Source of the DNA: Microbacterium sp. SORGH_AS_0888 | GTDB lineage: Bacteria > Actinomycetota > Actinomycetes > Actinomycetales > Microbacteriaceae | Direction of reading: 5' to 3' | Length of the DNA: 64,000 bases | Assembly (NCBI RefSeq): GCF_030818905.1 | Contig: NZ_JAUTAZ010000001.1 | Coordinates: forward strand, 1,674,001-1,738,000 | Shown here: positions 39,518 to 47,665 of the stretch, piece after piece | Layout of the letters: each line of letters opens with the position of its first letter | Position numbering within the stretch: position 1 is the stretch's first letter | The notes under the pieces: generated by a model | The model's database searches: none | Seen by the model: only the letters and a program-made list of their open reading frames with translations | What the model was told of the DNA's origin: nothing | Made by a program: the position numbers and the translations under genes

Positions 39518-40351
39518 GTGACCCCTCCCCGCATCGCCTTCCTCGACGTCGACGGCACGATCCTCGACCACGGCCGCACCATCGCCCCCTCCACCGTGAC
39601 CGCGATCCGCGAAGCGCGCGAGCGCGGCGCCCTCGTCTACCTCAGCACGGGACGCTCCGCCGGCGACATCCATCCCGCCGTGCGCGAGATCGGCTTCGAC
39701 GGCGCCATCACCAACGGCGGCGCGTACGCGGTCGCCGGTGACGTGTCCGTCGTGGCCGAGCCCATGCCCCTCGACGCGGTCGACCGGCTGGAGGCGTTCT
39801 TCCAGGGCCACGGCATCCACTACTTCCTGCAGACGGGCGAGGGCGTCTACGCCGACGCCGCCGTGCAGCGCGCCGTCGAGGCGATGCTGGCCTCGATCCG
39901 CCCCCACGGGCCCGTGGACCCGCAGACCGCTCCCCAGCGGCCGCCGCGGTTCCGCGAGCTCGCCGAGATCGACCGCGAGCAGGTGGCGAAGGCCGTGTTC
40001 CTCAGCGATGCGCCGGATGCCGTCGACCGCGCCCGTGCCGAGCTCGGCGACCGGTTCCACGTGATCCCCGGCAGCATCCCGCTCCCCGGCGGCTCCAACG
40101 GCGAGATCGGGCTGAAGGGCGTGACGAAGGGCTCGGCCATCACGGCCGTGCTCGCCCACCTCGGCATCGACGCCGCCGACGCGATCGGCATCGGCGACAG
40201 CTGGAACGACGTCGAGATGTTCGAGGTCTGCGGCACCGGCATCGCGATGGGCAACGCAGACCCGGAGCTGAAGGCCATCGCGGACGAGGTCACCACCGCG
40301 GTCCTCGACGACGGCGTGCACAACGCCTTCGCGCGCCACGGACTGATCTAG
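39518..40351 (+). CDS. HAD superfamily Cof-type hydrolase
   Basis: A 277-residue phosphatase of the HAD IIB (Cof) group, usually acting on sugar phosphates or nucleotides. Motif I is IAFLDVDGTILDHG (catalytic Asp pair), motif II lies in YLSTGRS, and motif IV is GIGDSWNDVEMF with GIAMGNADPELK. The GTG start at 39518 has a GAGAAT box eight bases upstream and may be leaderless. Its stop codon TAG is shared with the stop of the convergent DUF4407 gene within the palindrome CTAG. Confidence 0.92.
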   Translation: MTPPRIAFLDVDGTILDHGRTIAPSTVTAIREARERGALVYLSTGRSAGDIHPAVREIGFDGAITNGGAYAVAGDVSVVAEPMPLDAVDRLEAFFQGHGIHYFLQTGEGVYADAAVQRAVEAMLASIRPHGPVDPQTAPQRPPRFRELAEIDREQVAKAVFLSDAPDAVDRARAELGDRFHVIPGSIPLPGGSNGEIGLKGVTKGSAITAVLAHLGIDAADAIGIGDSWNDVEMFEVCGTGIAMGNADPELKAIADEVTTAVLDDGVHNAFARHGLI

Positions 40352-41832
40352 GGGGATGTCGCGGAGGGAGGCGCGGTGACGATCGCGGCGCGTTCGCGCC
40401 AGGTCTTCGCCGTCACCCGGTCGAGCGCGACCTGCTTGCGCATGGTCTCGGCCTTCTCGTAGAGCGAGGGGTCGCCGTAGCTCGTCAGCACCTTCACGAG
40501 CACCGGCAACAGCTCGATCATGAAGAACAGCGCTGCGATCAGCCAGTGCGCCCAGGCCAGCGTCGGCTCTCGCTCGGACAGCCGCTCGAGCGCGCCGATC
40601 TGACTGAGCAGGCCGACCGCATCCGCGTTCCCGCCGGCGACGGCCGCCGCCCGATCGTTGTAGGCGGCGAGCGCGGCGTCGTACTGCGCCTGCGCCGCCG
40701 GCAGCTGGTCCTGGGCCTGCTTCTTGTTCTGCTCGGCGGAGGTCGCGGCGGCCTCGGTGCTGGCGCCGTTCGCGGCGGCCAGCGTCGCCTGCGCCTGGGT
40801 GAGCTGGTTCGCGAGCGCGTCGTACGCCGACTGCGCCTGCGCCAGCTGAGCCTTCGCCGCATCCGCGCTCGCGCCCTCGCCCTGCAGACCGGTGCAGCCG
40901 GGGACCGTGCCGGCCCCTTCGCCCGTCAGCTCGCACTGGTACAGCGCTCTCGCCTGGTCGATGACCTTCTGCTGGTCCGCCAGCTGGGTCGTGAGCTGGT
41001 CCACCGTCGCCTGGGCGGCGACCGACTCGGCCGAGGTCGAGGAGGTCCCCGCCACGATGCCGGTGGCGGCCTGGTTCTGCAGGGCGGCGAGGGAGGCGGA
41101 TGCCGCATCCAGCGCCTGCTTCTCGGGGCCGTTGGCGACCGCGTCCTGATCGGTCTGGGCCTGCACGACGTTGGTCGAGGTCACCTCGCGAGCGATGTCG
41201 TTGTGGAACACCTGCAGGACGAGGGGCTCGGCGACGACGATGCCGATGAGCGCGGCCATGATGACGCGGGGCAACGCGAGCCCGAGGAGCCGCCAGAGGT
41301 TGCGCGTGGAGCGCATCGTCGAGGTGAGGAAGCGATCGAGGTTGAAGATGATGAGCGCCCACACGATCGCGAGCGGCACCGCGAGCCAGATCGAGATCCG
41401 CACGCCCGTGATGAGCGCGAACGTCATCGACAGGGCGGAGACGAGCGCGGTCCCGGCGAGCACGAAGAACATCTGCACGAAGCGGGACGTCTCGCTCGGC
41501 ACGTCGTCGAGGATCTCGTTGTCGGCCCCGCCCAGCACCGCGAGCCGCCGCCACAGCGGGAGCCGTCGTCCGCGTCGCTCACGGGGCACGCGCGTCGTCG
41601 GCCGCTGCGCGACCGGCTCGGGCTCCTCTGATGCCGTCTGCTCGGGCGTCGTGGTCTCGACCGGCTCGGCCGGCGTGGTCTCGTCGATGGGCAGGGTCGC
41701 CGCATCCGGGCTCTCGCCCTGCTGCGCACGGACGTCGCTCAGGTACATCGGCTCGTCCTCGGGCGTCTCGGACGAGAGCTCGATGCGGCCGTCGGAGCCG
41801 AAACGGCCGGGCCTGTGGGCGGAGAAGGACAC
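40348..41832 (-). CDS. DUF4407 domain membrane protein with coiled-coil domain
   Basis: A 494-residue protein of the DUF4407 family, of unknown function. A polar N-terminal tail (1-115) precedes two pairs of membrane helices (about 135-190 and 215-240). A long Ala/Gln-rich coiled coil (about 265-425) with two Cys in CELT and GCTG follows, then a last hydrophobic helix (WAHWLIAALFFMIELLPVLVK). The start is uncertain: GTG 41832 follows TACCCT by six bases (leaderless), whereas ATG 41748 has GAGGA upstream. The first is chosen because the same promoter layout recurs in the window. Confidence 0.85.
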   Translation of the reverse strand: MSFSAHRPGRFGSDGRIELSSETPEDEPMYLSDVRAQQGESPDAATLPIDETTPAEPVETTTPEQTASEEPEPVAQRPTTRVPRERRGRRLPLWRRLAVLGGADNEILDDVPSETSRFVQMFFVLAGTALVSALSMTFALITGVRISIWLAVPLAIVWALIIFNLDRFLTSTMRSTRNLWRLLGLALPRVIMAALIGIVVAEPLVLQVFHNDIAREVTSTNVVQAQTDQDAVANGPEKQALDAASASLAALQNQAATGIVAGTSSTSAESVAAQATVDQLTTQLADQQKVIDQARALYQCELTGEGAGTVPGCTGLQGEGASADAAKAQLAQAQSAYDALANQLTQAQATLAAANGASTEAAATSAEQNKKQAQDQLPAAQAQYDAALAAYNDRAAAVAGGNADAVGLLSQIGALERLSEREPTLAWAHWLIAALFFMIELLPVLVKVLTSYGDPSLYEKAETMRKQVALDRVTAKTWRERAAIVTAPPSATSP

Positions 41833-41838
41833 TGCGCA

Positions 41839-41844
41839 AGGGTA
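41839..41844 (-). promoter_or_regulatory. -10 box of a leaderless promoter for the DUF4407 gene
   Basis: TACCCT on the minus strand, six bases from GTG 41832, with no Shine-Dalgarno. Confidence 0.4.
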
Positions 41845-41894
41845 GGGGGAGCTGCCTGTGTGCCAGGTGCGAGCCGCGGCGCCGGCCGCGGGCC

Positions 41895-42737
41895 TCAGTC
41901 CAGGAAGATGTCGGGGAACAGCTCCGTGTCCGGAGTGCCGGGCACCGCCGCATAGCGCGCGAAGTCGGTGACCCCCGCGGCCTCCAGGACGTCCTCGACC
42001 ACGAGCGTCTGCCCCGTGTACGTGCGCGCCGGCTGCGTGATCACCTCGTACGCCGCGTCCGCGTAGATCTCGGGCGTGCGGCTCGCGCGCATCATCCGCT
42101 CGCCGCCGAGCGAGAACTGCACGGCAGCCGTCGCGATCGTCGTCCGAGGCCACAGCGTGTTGGCGGCCACGCCGTCCTTCGCGAACTCCGCCGCAAGCCC
42201 CAGGGTCGCCATCGTCATGCCGTACTTGGCGAGCGTGTAGCCGGTGTGGGCCCCCAGCCAGCGCGGGGAGAGGTTCAGCGGCGGCGAGAGGGAGAGGATG
42301 TGGGGGTTCGCCGCCTCGGTGAGCATCGGCAGCGCGGCGCGCGAGAGCAGGAACGTGCCGCGGACGTTGACGTCCTGCATGAGGTCGTATTTCTTCGTCG
42401 AGAGCTGGAGCGACCCCGACAGGTCGATGACGCTCGCGTTGTTGACGACGACATCGATCCCTCCGAACTCCCCCGCGGTCTTCAGCACCGCCTGCGTGAT
42501 CGAGTCCTCGTCGCGCACGTCGCCGACGATCGGCAGCGCCTGCCCGCCCGCCTCCCGGATCTGCTCGGCCGCCGTGTGCACGGTGCCCTCGAGCTTGGGA
42601 TGCGGCGCGTCGGTCTTGGCCAGGAGCGCGATGTTCGCGCCGTCCCGCGCCGCGCGCAGGGCGATCGCGAGCCCGATGCCGCGGCTCCCGCCGGACATCA
42701 GGATGGTCTTGCCTGCCAGGGGCGGGGTGTCGGTCAC
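41895..42737 (-). CDS. SDR family oxidoreductase (HSDL2-like)
   Basis: A 280-residue short-chain dehydrogenase of the group containing human HSDL2 and bacterial citronellol/citronellal dehydrogenase. It has ILMSGGSRGIGLAIA (cofactor), VVVNNASVIDL, LSLSPPLNL and the catalytic Tyr-x3-Lys in HTGYTLAKYGMT. GTG 42737 is preceded by GAAGGAG. It overlaps the stop of the enoyl-CoA hydratase gene (ATGA) and ends a three-gene operon, presumably for acyl-CoA or alkenoic acid turnover. Confidence 0.92.
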   Translation of the reverse strand: MTDTPPLAGKTILMSGGSRGIGLAIALRAARDGANIALLAKTDAPHPKLEGTVHTAAEQIREAGGQALPIVGDVRDEDSITQAVLKTAGEFGGIDVVVNNASVIDLSGSLQLSTKKYDLMQDVNVRGTFLLSRAALPMLTEAANPHILSLSPPLNLSPRWLGAHTGYTLAKYGMTMATLGLAAEFAKDGVAANTLWPRTTIATAAVQFSLGGERMMRASRTPEIYADAAYEVITQPARTYTGQTLVVEDVLEAAGVTDFARYAAVPGTPDTELFPDIFLD

Positions 42738-43519
42738 GGCTTCTCCTTCGTGGCGGTGCGGGCGGACGCGGCGGCGAACGCGCGGATGCGGGTGCGGGCG
42801 GCATCCGTCTCGGACGCCGCCCCGATCGTGACGGCCTCGTCCGCCAGGTTCTCCTCGAACGTGCGACCGGCGCCCGCGCGCACGAGCCGCTTGGCCTGGC
42901 CGAACGCCGCCGCGGCGCCGTCGAGCCAGAACCGCGCGATCTGCTCCGCCCGGGCGGCGGGGTCGTCGGCGACCTCGCTCACGAGGCCCCAGTCCAGGGC
43001 CGTCGCGGCATCGATCGTCTCGTCCTGCAGCAGCAGCCGGAGCGCGCGCGTCCGGCCGATCGCGGCGGGCAGCAGCGTCGTGACGCCGAGGTCGGGGGTC
43101 AGCCCGATGTTCGCGTAGCGCGAGACGAACCGGGCGCGCTCGCCCGCGACGACGTAGTCGGCCGCGAGCATGAGCCCGAGCCCGCCGCCGGCGACGGCGC
43201 CCTGGACGGCGGCCACGACCGGGGTGTCGCTGCTCGTGAGCGCACGGATGCCGTCGTGGATGACGTGCGCCATCGCGGTGATCGACGCGCCGATGCCCGA
43301 CTCCTGCGCCGACATCGCGATCACGTCGCCGCCGGCGCAGAAGGCCGGGCCCTCCGCATCCAGGATCACCGCCCGGATGTCGGGATCGTCGGCGACGCGA
43401 TGGGTGAGCTCGCGCCAGCGCTCCCCCATCTCGAAGTCCATGGCGTTGAGCGAGGCGGGGCGGTTGAGCGTGAGCCGGGCCAGGCCGCCGTGCGCCTCGT
43501 AGCGGATCGTGTCGCTCAT
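42734..43519 (-). CDS. Enoyl-CoA hydratase/isomerase family protein
   Basis: A 261-residue crotonase-fold enzyme, hydrating or isomerising enoyl-CoA. The oxyanion-hole segments are AFCAGGDVIAMS and AAVQGAVAGGGLGLMLAAD. The site expected to carry one catalytic glutamate has FVSRYANIGLTPDLGVTTLLP, so the exact chemistry could be isomerase-like. ATG 43519 overlaps the upstream SDR stop (ATGA). It is the middle gene of a three-gene acyl-CoA operon. Confidence 0.92.
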   Translation of the reverse strand: MSDTIRYEAHGGLARLTLNRPASLNAMDFEMGERWRELTHRVADDPDIRAVILDAEGPAFCAGGDVIAMSAQESGIGASITAMAHVIHDGIRALTSSDTPVVAAVQGAVAGGGLGLMLAADYVVAGERARFVSRYANIGLTPDLGVTTLLPAAIGRTRALRLLLQDETIDAATALDWGLVSEVADDPAARAEQIARFWLDGAAAAFGQAKRLVRAGAGRTFEENLADEAVTIGAASETDAARTRIRAFAAASARTATKEKP

Positions 43520-44277
43520 CGCGGCGCCATCCGGATCGCGCCGTCGAGTCGGATGGTCTCGCCGTTGAGGTAGCCGTTGCGGACGATCTCGAGCACGAGC
43601 GAGGCGTACTCGTCCGGTCGGCCGAGCCGAGACGGGTAGGGCACCTGCTGTCCGAGCGAGTCCTGCGCGGCCTGGGGCAATCCCTTGAGCATCGGGGTCT
43701 CCATGATCCCCGGCGCGATCGTGCACACCCGGATGCCGTGGCGGGCGAGCTCGCGCGCCACGGGAAGGGTCATGGCGTGCACGCCCCCCTTGGAGGCGGA
43801 GTAGGCCGGCTGGCCGATCTGGCCGTCGAAGGCGGCGACGCTCGCGGTGTTCACGATGACGCCCCGGTCGCCCCCGGCGGCGGGATCGTTGCGGGCCATG
43901 ACCGCCGCGGCCTGGGCGATCACGTTGTACGTGCCGATGAGGTTCACGCGCACGAGCCTCTCGAAGTCGGCGAGCGGGGTGGGCTCGCCCTCGCGGTCGA
44001 GCACCTTGGCCGGCGGGGCGATTCCGGCGCAGTTGACGACCAGGCGCAGCGGGGCCGGTGCGGCGGCGCGCTCGACCGCCGCGGCGATCTGCTCGGGGCT
44101 CGTGACGTCGGCGGCGATGAAGGAGCCGCCGAGCTCCGCGGCCCGCGCGGGGCCCGGCGAGCCCTCGAGGTCGACGATCGTGACGGCGGCGCCCGCGGCG
44201 GCGAGAGCGGTCGCCGTCGCGAGCCCGAGGCCGCTGGCCCCTCCGGTCACAAGGGCGGACGAACCCGTGATGTCCAT
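43516..44277 (-). CDS. 3-hydroxyacyl-CoA dehydrogenase, type 2 (HSD10-like SDR)
   Basis: A 253-residue SDR resembling type 2 3-hydroxyacyl-CoA dehydrogenase (HSD17B10 / 3-hydroxy-2-methylbutyryl-CoA dehydrogenase). It shows SALVTGGASGLGLATA, VVNCAGIAPPAKVL, NTASVAAFDGQIGQPAYSAS, with Tyr-x3-Lys in AYSASKGG, and IAPGIMETPML. The upstream codon at 44301 is in frame, but ATG 44277 has GAAGGAG. It is the first gene of the three-gene operon; with the hydratase it suggests beta-oxidation of branched or short acyl-CoA. Confidence 0.93.
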   Translation of the reverse strand: MDITGSSALVTGGASGLGLATATALAAAGAAVTIVDLEGSPGPARAAELGGSFIAADVTSPEQIAAAVERAAAPAPLRLVVNCAGIAPPAKVLDREGEPTPLADFERLVRVNLIGTYNVIAQAAAVMARNDPAAGGDRGVIVNTASVAAFDGQIGQPAYSASKGGVHAMTLPVARELARHGIRVCTIAPGIMETPMLKGLPQAAQDSLGQQVPYPSRLGRPDEYASLVLEIVRNGYLNGETIRLDGAIRMAPR

Positions 44278-44383
44278 GCGTTCTCCTTCGAATCCCGGCA
44301 TCCCGTGCCAGCATACGCGGGACTGCGTCTCGGCCGCGCGGTGCGCCCGCCGCGCCGTGCACCCCCGGCGCCTCCCGCCTGCG

Positions 44384-44417
44384 GCCCGTGCTCGTGCCGC
44401 GCCCGTGCTCGTGCCGC
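44384..44417. repeat. 17-base tandem repeat upstream of the acyl-CoA operon
   Basis: GCCCGTGCTCGTGCCGC occurs twice head to tail (44384-44400, 44401-44417) in the gap between the HSD10-like gene and ykoC. Apart from this, the gap 44278-44448 holds no gene I can see. Confidence 0.8.
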
Positions 44418-44448
44418 GTCTTCCGCGCGGAACCGGGCGAGCCGCGGG

Positions 44449-45234
44449 CTACAGGGCGAAGACCAGGGTCCAGGTGCCCGCGATCACGGCTGCGACGACG
44501 GATGCGGCCGCCACCGCGATCGCGATCGCGACCAGCACCGCGTCGCGCCACCCGAGGCGGGACGGCCGCGCCCAGCTGCGGGCTCCGCGCGCGCCGAAAC
44601 CCCGTGCCTCCATCGCGGTCGCCAGCTTCGTGCCCCGCCGGATCGCGAGCACGAGCAGCGCGAACGCCTGGCCGAGGAAACGACGGATGCGGCCGCGGTC
44701 GGCGACGCCGCGGGCACGCCGCGCCATCCCGAGCTCGCGCCAGTCGGCGACGAGGAGGCCGACCAGGCGAAGCCCGGCGAGCGCGCCGAGGACGAAACGG
44801 GCGGGCAGGCGCAGCACCTGGGCGAGCCCGTCGGCGAGATCGGTGGGGTCGGTCGTGGCGAACAGCAGAACGGAGGGCACCGCGATCGCCAGCACGCGCA
44901 GCACGATCGCGATCGCCAGATCCAGCGAGCCCTCGCTCACGCGCACGAGTCCCCAGTGGAAGAAGACCTCCCCGGAGGCGCGCCCGTAGAGCACGGTGCC
45001 GGCGCCGGCGATGAGCGCCGCGACGACGATCGGCCAGAGGCGGAGCCACACCGCCCGCGCGGGCAGCCGCGCGAAGGGCAGCAGCACGAGGGTCGCCGCC
45101 AGCGCGACACCGGCGGAGACCGGGTCGATCGAGAGCAGCAGCGTCACCGAGACGGCGAGCGTCGCCGCGAGCTTCGCGACCGGGTTGACGCGCGCGAGCG
45201 GGCTGCGGGCGACATCCATCGTGAACAGGCTCAT
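44449..45234 (-). CDS. ykoC: ECF transporter T component (thiamine-precursor type)
   Basis: The 261-residue transmembrane EcfT/CbiQ-family subunit of an energy-coupling factor transporter. It has about five helices and the coupling motifs of T components: ARRARGVAD and the second Ala-Arg-Gly in AMEARGFGARGAR, which contact the ATPase. The gene can be read back to 45366 into a palindromic repeat, but ATG 45234 sits six bases from GAGGGGGG, so it is chosen. It belongs to the ykoE-ykoD-ykoC set, with a repeat element between ykoD and this gene. Confidence 0.93.
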   Translation of the reverse strand: MSLFTMDVARSPLARVNPVAKLAATLAVSVTLLLSIDPVSAGVALAATLVLLPFARLPARAVWLRLWPIVVAALIAGAGTVLYGRASGEVFFHWGLVRVSEGSLDLAIAIVLRVLAIAVPSVLLFATTDPTDLADGLAQVLRLPARFVLGALAGLRLVGLLVADWRELGMARRARGVADRGRIRRFLGQAFALLVLAIRRGTKLATAMEARGFGARGARSWARPSRLGWRDAVLVAIAIAVAAASVVAAVIAGTWTLVFAL

Positions 45235-45290
45235 CGGCATCCCCCCTCGCCCGCCCTGCGTGCACCGCCTGCACCGCCCGCCCCGCCGAG

Positions 45291-45367
45291 CATGTCCCAC
45301 TTTCGACCGCTGAGCGGAGTGCGCTGCGGTCGGAAGTGGGACATGCTGCGGTCGGAAGTGGGACATG
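45291..45367. repeat. 55-base palindromic element, copy 3, with an extra right arm (ykoD-ykoC gap)
   Basis: A complete 55-base unit at 45291-45345 is followed immediately by a second copy of the right arm (CTGCGGTCGGAAGTGGGACATG, 45346-45367). The outer arms again start CATGTCCCACTTTCGACCG. Confidence 0.9.
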
Positions 45368-45433
45368 CATGAGGGGCGAGGGGCGCGGAGGCGAGGCGCG
45401 GCGGGACAGCGGGAGGGAGAGGGAGCGCGGACA

Positions 45434-46897
45434 TCAGGCCGATCCCAGGGTCAGCTCGTCATCGGCCAGCAGCGCCACCAGGTCGGGATCGTGCGAGACG
45501 AAGCCGACGGCGGTCCCCGCCGAGCGCAGCGCATCCATGAGGTCGGCGAGCTCCTGCCAGGTGCGCGCGTCCTGCCCGTACGTCGGCTCGTCCAGCAGCA
45601 GCACGCGCGGCTCGGTCGCGATCGCCGCCGCCACCGTCAGCCGCCGCTTCTCACCGCCGGACAGGGTGAAGGGGTTCGCGTCCGCGAGGTGACCGAGCCG
45701 CAGCCGCTCCAGCAGCGGCTCGATCCGCGCGGAGATCTCGGCCTCGCCGAGCCCGAGCGCGCGCGGGCCGACCGCGAGCTCGTCGCGGACGCGGGCGGTG
45801 AGCAGCTGGTGCTCCGGCGTCTGGAAGACCATGCCCACCCGCGTCAGGAGGTCGCGCGACCGCCAGCGGTGCGGCGCCCCCCGCACGCCCCCGCGCAACG
45901 CGGCGGATGCCGTGACCTCGCCGGCCAGCGGCTCCCGCAGTCCCGCGAGCGTCTCGGCGAGGGTCGACTTGCCGGCGCCGTTGGCCCCGGTGATCGCCAG
46001 CGCACGTCCGGCGCGCAGCACGACCGAGACCCCGGATGTCGCAACCCGCGGCATCCGCTCGCCGAACCCGCGCCGCCCCACCGCGAGCCCGGCCGCGCCC
46101 AGCACCTCGGGCGCCTCGCCGAGCCGGGGGCGCGCATCGATCCCGACCCGTCGACCCGGCACCCACACGCCGGCCTCGGCGAGCGTCACACCGTGGACCG
46201 CGAACACCTCCGCGGGCGCGCCGTCCGCGAGGAGCCCTCCGCCGGCGGCGAGCACGACGACGCGGTCGACGTGCTCGGCCCACAGCGCCACGCGATGCTC
46301 GACGACGACGAGCGTCGCCCCCGCCTCCGAGACGGCGCGCACGACCGCGTCGCGGACCTCCGCGGCGCCCGGGGGGTCCAGGTTGGCCGTCGGCTCGTCC
46401 AGCAGCAGGAGCCCCGGTCTCATCGCGAGCGCACCGGCGAGCGCGAGCCGCTGCTTCTGCCCGCCCGAGAGCGCCTCCGCCGGGTGGTCGCGCCCCACGG
46501 CGAGACCGACCGCATCCCGCGCCGCATCCACCCGCCGCCAGATCTCCTCGCGCGCGACGCCGAGGTTCTCGCAGCCGAAGGCGATGTCGTCCCCCACGCG
46601 CGCGAGCACGACCTGCGCGTCGGGGTCCTGCAGCACGAGCCCCGCGCGGCCCCGCGCACGCGCCGGCTCCTCGCCGTCGATGCGCAGCTCTCCCGCGGCC
46701 TCGCCGTCCTCGGCGTCGCCGAGCACGCCCGCCAGGCCCCGCAGCAGGGTCGACTTGCCGGCGCCGCTCGCGCCGAGCAGCAGAACGCGTTCGCCCGGGG
46801 CGATGTCGAGGTCGATCCCGGTCGTCGCCCAGCGGCGTCGGCCGGCGTGCCGCCAGCCCCAGCCGCGGGCGACGACGCGCGCCCCGGCTGCGGTCAC
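45434..46897 (-). CDS. ykoD: ECF transporter ATPase with two fused ABC domains
   Basis: A 487-residue protein carrying two complete ABC ATPase domains in one chain, the YkoD arrangement. Domain 1: Walker A LLGASGAGKSTLLRG, signature ALSGGQKQRLALAG, Walker B LLLLDEPTANLDPP. Domain 2: Walker A ITGANGAGKSTLAE, signature TLSGGEKRRLTVAA, Walker B VLLLDEPTYGQDART. These power an ECF transporter with the S and T subunits encoded beside it. GTG 46897 overlaps the ykoE stop (GTGA). The gap to ykoC holds a palindromic element. Confidence 0.95.
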   Translation of the reverse strand: MTAAGARVVARGWGWRHAGRRRWATTGIDLDIAPGERVLLLGASGAGKSTLLRGLAGVLGDAEDGEAAGELRIDGEEPARARGRAGLVLQDPDAQVVLARVGDDIAFGCENLGVAREEIWRRVDAARDAVGLAVGRDHPAEALSGGQKQRLALAGALAMRPGLLLLDEPTANLDPPGAAEVRDAVVRAVSEAGATLVVVEHRVALWAEHVDRVVVLAAGGGLLADGAPAEVFAVHGVTLAEAGVWVPGRRVGIDARPRLGEAPEVLGAAGLAVGRRGFGERMPRVATSGVSVVLRAGRALAITGANGAGKSTLAETLAGLREPLAGEVTASAALRGGVRGAPHRWRSRDLLTRVGMVFQTPEHQLLTARVRDELAVGPRALGLGEAEISARIEPLLERLRLGHLADANPFTLSGGEKRRLTVAAAIATEPRVLLLDEPTYGQDARTWQELADLMDALRSAGTAVGFVSHDPDLVALLADDELTLGSA

Positions 46898-47526
46898 GCC
46901 GTGTCGGCGGCGCGCGCCTCGCGGCCGGCGGCGAACCGATCGAGCGCCCCGGTCGCGGCGAGCGCCTTCACGATGAGCCACGACACGAGGCCGGCGATCA
47001 GGATGCCGGAGACCACGGCCGAGACGAAGTAGATGACCCGCGCCCCGAGGTCGTATGCGGCGATCGACGAGAAGTTCGTGTCCAGCAGCGCCACCGACAG
47101 CCCCGCGACCGCGCCCGAGCTGAGAGCGCCCAGGAGCCGGAAGTTGCCGTAGAGGAAGAGCGCGAAGCCGATCTCGGCGCCGAGCCCCTCGATGACGCCC
47201 CACACGAAGGTGAGGAACCCCCACTGGGTGCCGACGGCCATCGAGACGACCGCCGCGACGATCTCGGTGTACAGCGCCGCGCCGGGCTTGCGGATCACGA
47301 GCCCGCCGAGGACGCCGGCGAACAGCCAGCCCCCGGAGAGCAGCCCCTCGAGCCCCGGGAGGAAGGCGAGCGCGGTGCTGAGCGGCGTCCAGGCCTGACC
47401 CCAGATCCAGAAGATGACGCCGGCGGCGACCCCGATGACGCTCGCGACGACGATGTCGACCACCCGCCAGCGGAGGTGGACGGACCGCACGGATGCGGAC
47501 GTGGACGTAGACGTAGACGTGTGCAT
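46894..47526 (-). CDS. ykoE: ECF transporter S component, hydroxymethylpyrimidine type
   Basis: The 210-residue YkoE-family substrate-binding membrane subunit, predicted to bind the thiamine precursor hydroxymethylpyrimidine or a related compound. About five or six helices; WRVVDIVVASVIGVAAGVIFW and FVWGVIEGLGAEIGFALF are typical. ATG 47526 has AAGGAGC five bases upstream. It is the first gene after the TPP riboswitch and overlaps ykoD, so the whole transporter should fall when thiamine pyrophosphate is plentiful. Confidence 0.93.
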   Translation of the reverse strand: MHTSTSTSTSASVRSVHLRWRVVDIVVASVIGVAAGVIFWIWGQAWTPLSTALAFLPGLEGLLSGGWLFAGVLGGLVIRKPGAALYTEIVAAVVSMAVGTQWGFLTFVWGVIEGLGAEIGFALFLYGNFRLLGALSSGAVAGLSVALLDTNFSSIAAYDLGARVIYFVSAVVSGILIAGLVSWLIVKALAATGALDRFAAGREARAADTA

Positions 47527-47539
47527 TGATGCTCCTTCC

Positions 47540-47622
47540 TGCGCCGGCATGATCCGGATCAGGTTCGACGGTCGAAGCGTGGATTCGCTTCCTCTCAGCC
47601 CGGAACACCGGACTCCCGTGGT
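47540..47622 (-). ncRNA. TPP (thiamine pyrophosphate) riboswitch
   Basis: Read on the minus strand the leader has the conserved blocks CACGGGAGTCCGG, GGGCTGAGAGG and CCTGATCCGGATCATGCC in the right order and spacing for the THI element. It lies 14 bases upstream of ykoE. A TATACT box at 47634-47639 would start the transcript at its 5' edge. It should switch off the ykoEDC transporter when TPP is bound, probably by hiding AAGGAGC. Confidence 0.95.
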
Positions 47623-47633
47623 GGTAGATGCCG

Positions 47634-47639
47634 AGTATA
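47634..47639 (-). promoter_or_regulatory. -10 box of the ykoEDC promoter
   Basis: TATACT on the minus strand, a near-consensus -10 placed just upstream of the TPP riboswitch. No clear -35. Confidence 0.55.
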
Positions 47640-47653
47640 GACCCCCGCCGCGA

Positions 47654-47659
47654 TACCGT
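47654..47659 (+). promoter_or_regulatory. -10 box of a leaderless promoter for the carboxypeptidase gene
   Basis: TACCGT followed by six bases and GTG 47666. It is divergent from, and only 14 bases away from, the riboswitch promoter. Confidence 0.45.
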
Positions 47660-47665
47660 AGGCGA

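Noticed and set aside
45235..45366. Upstream ATG 45366 as the start of ykoC, giving an MSHFRP N terminus
   Set aside because: That segment is the 55-base palindrome read as protein; the ribosome-binding site supports ATG 45234.
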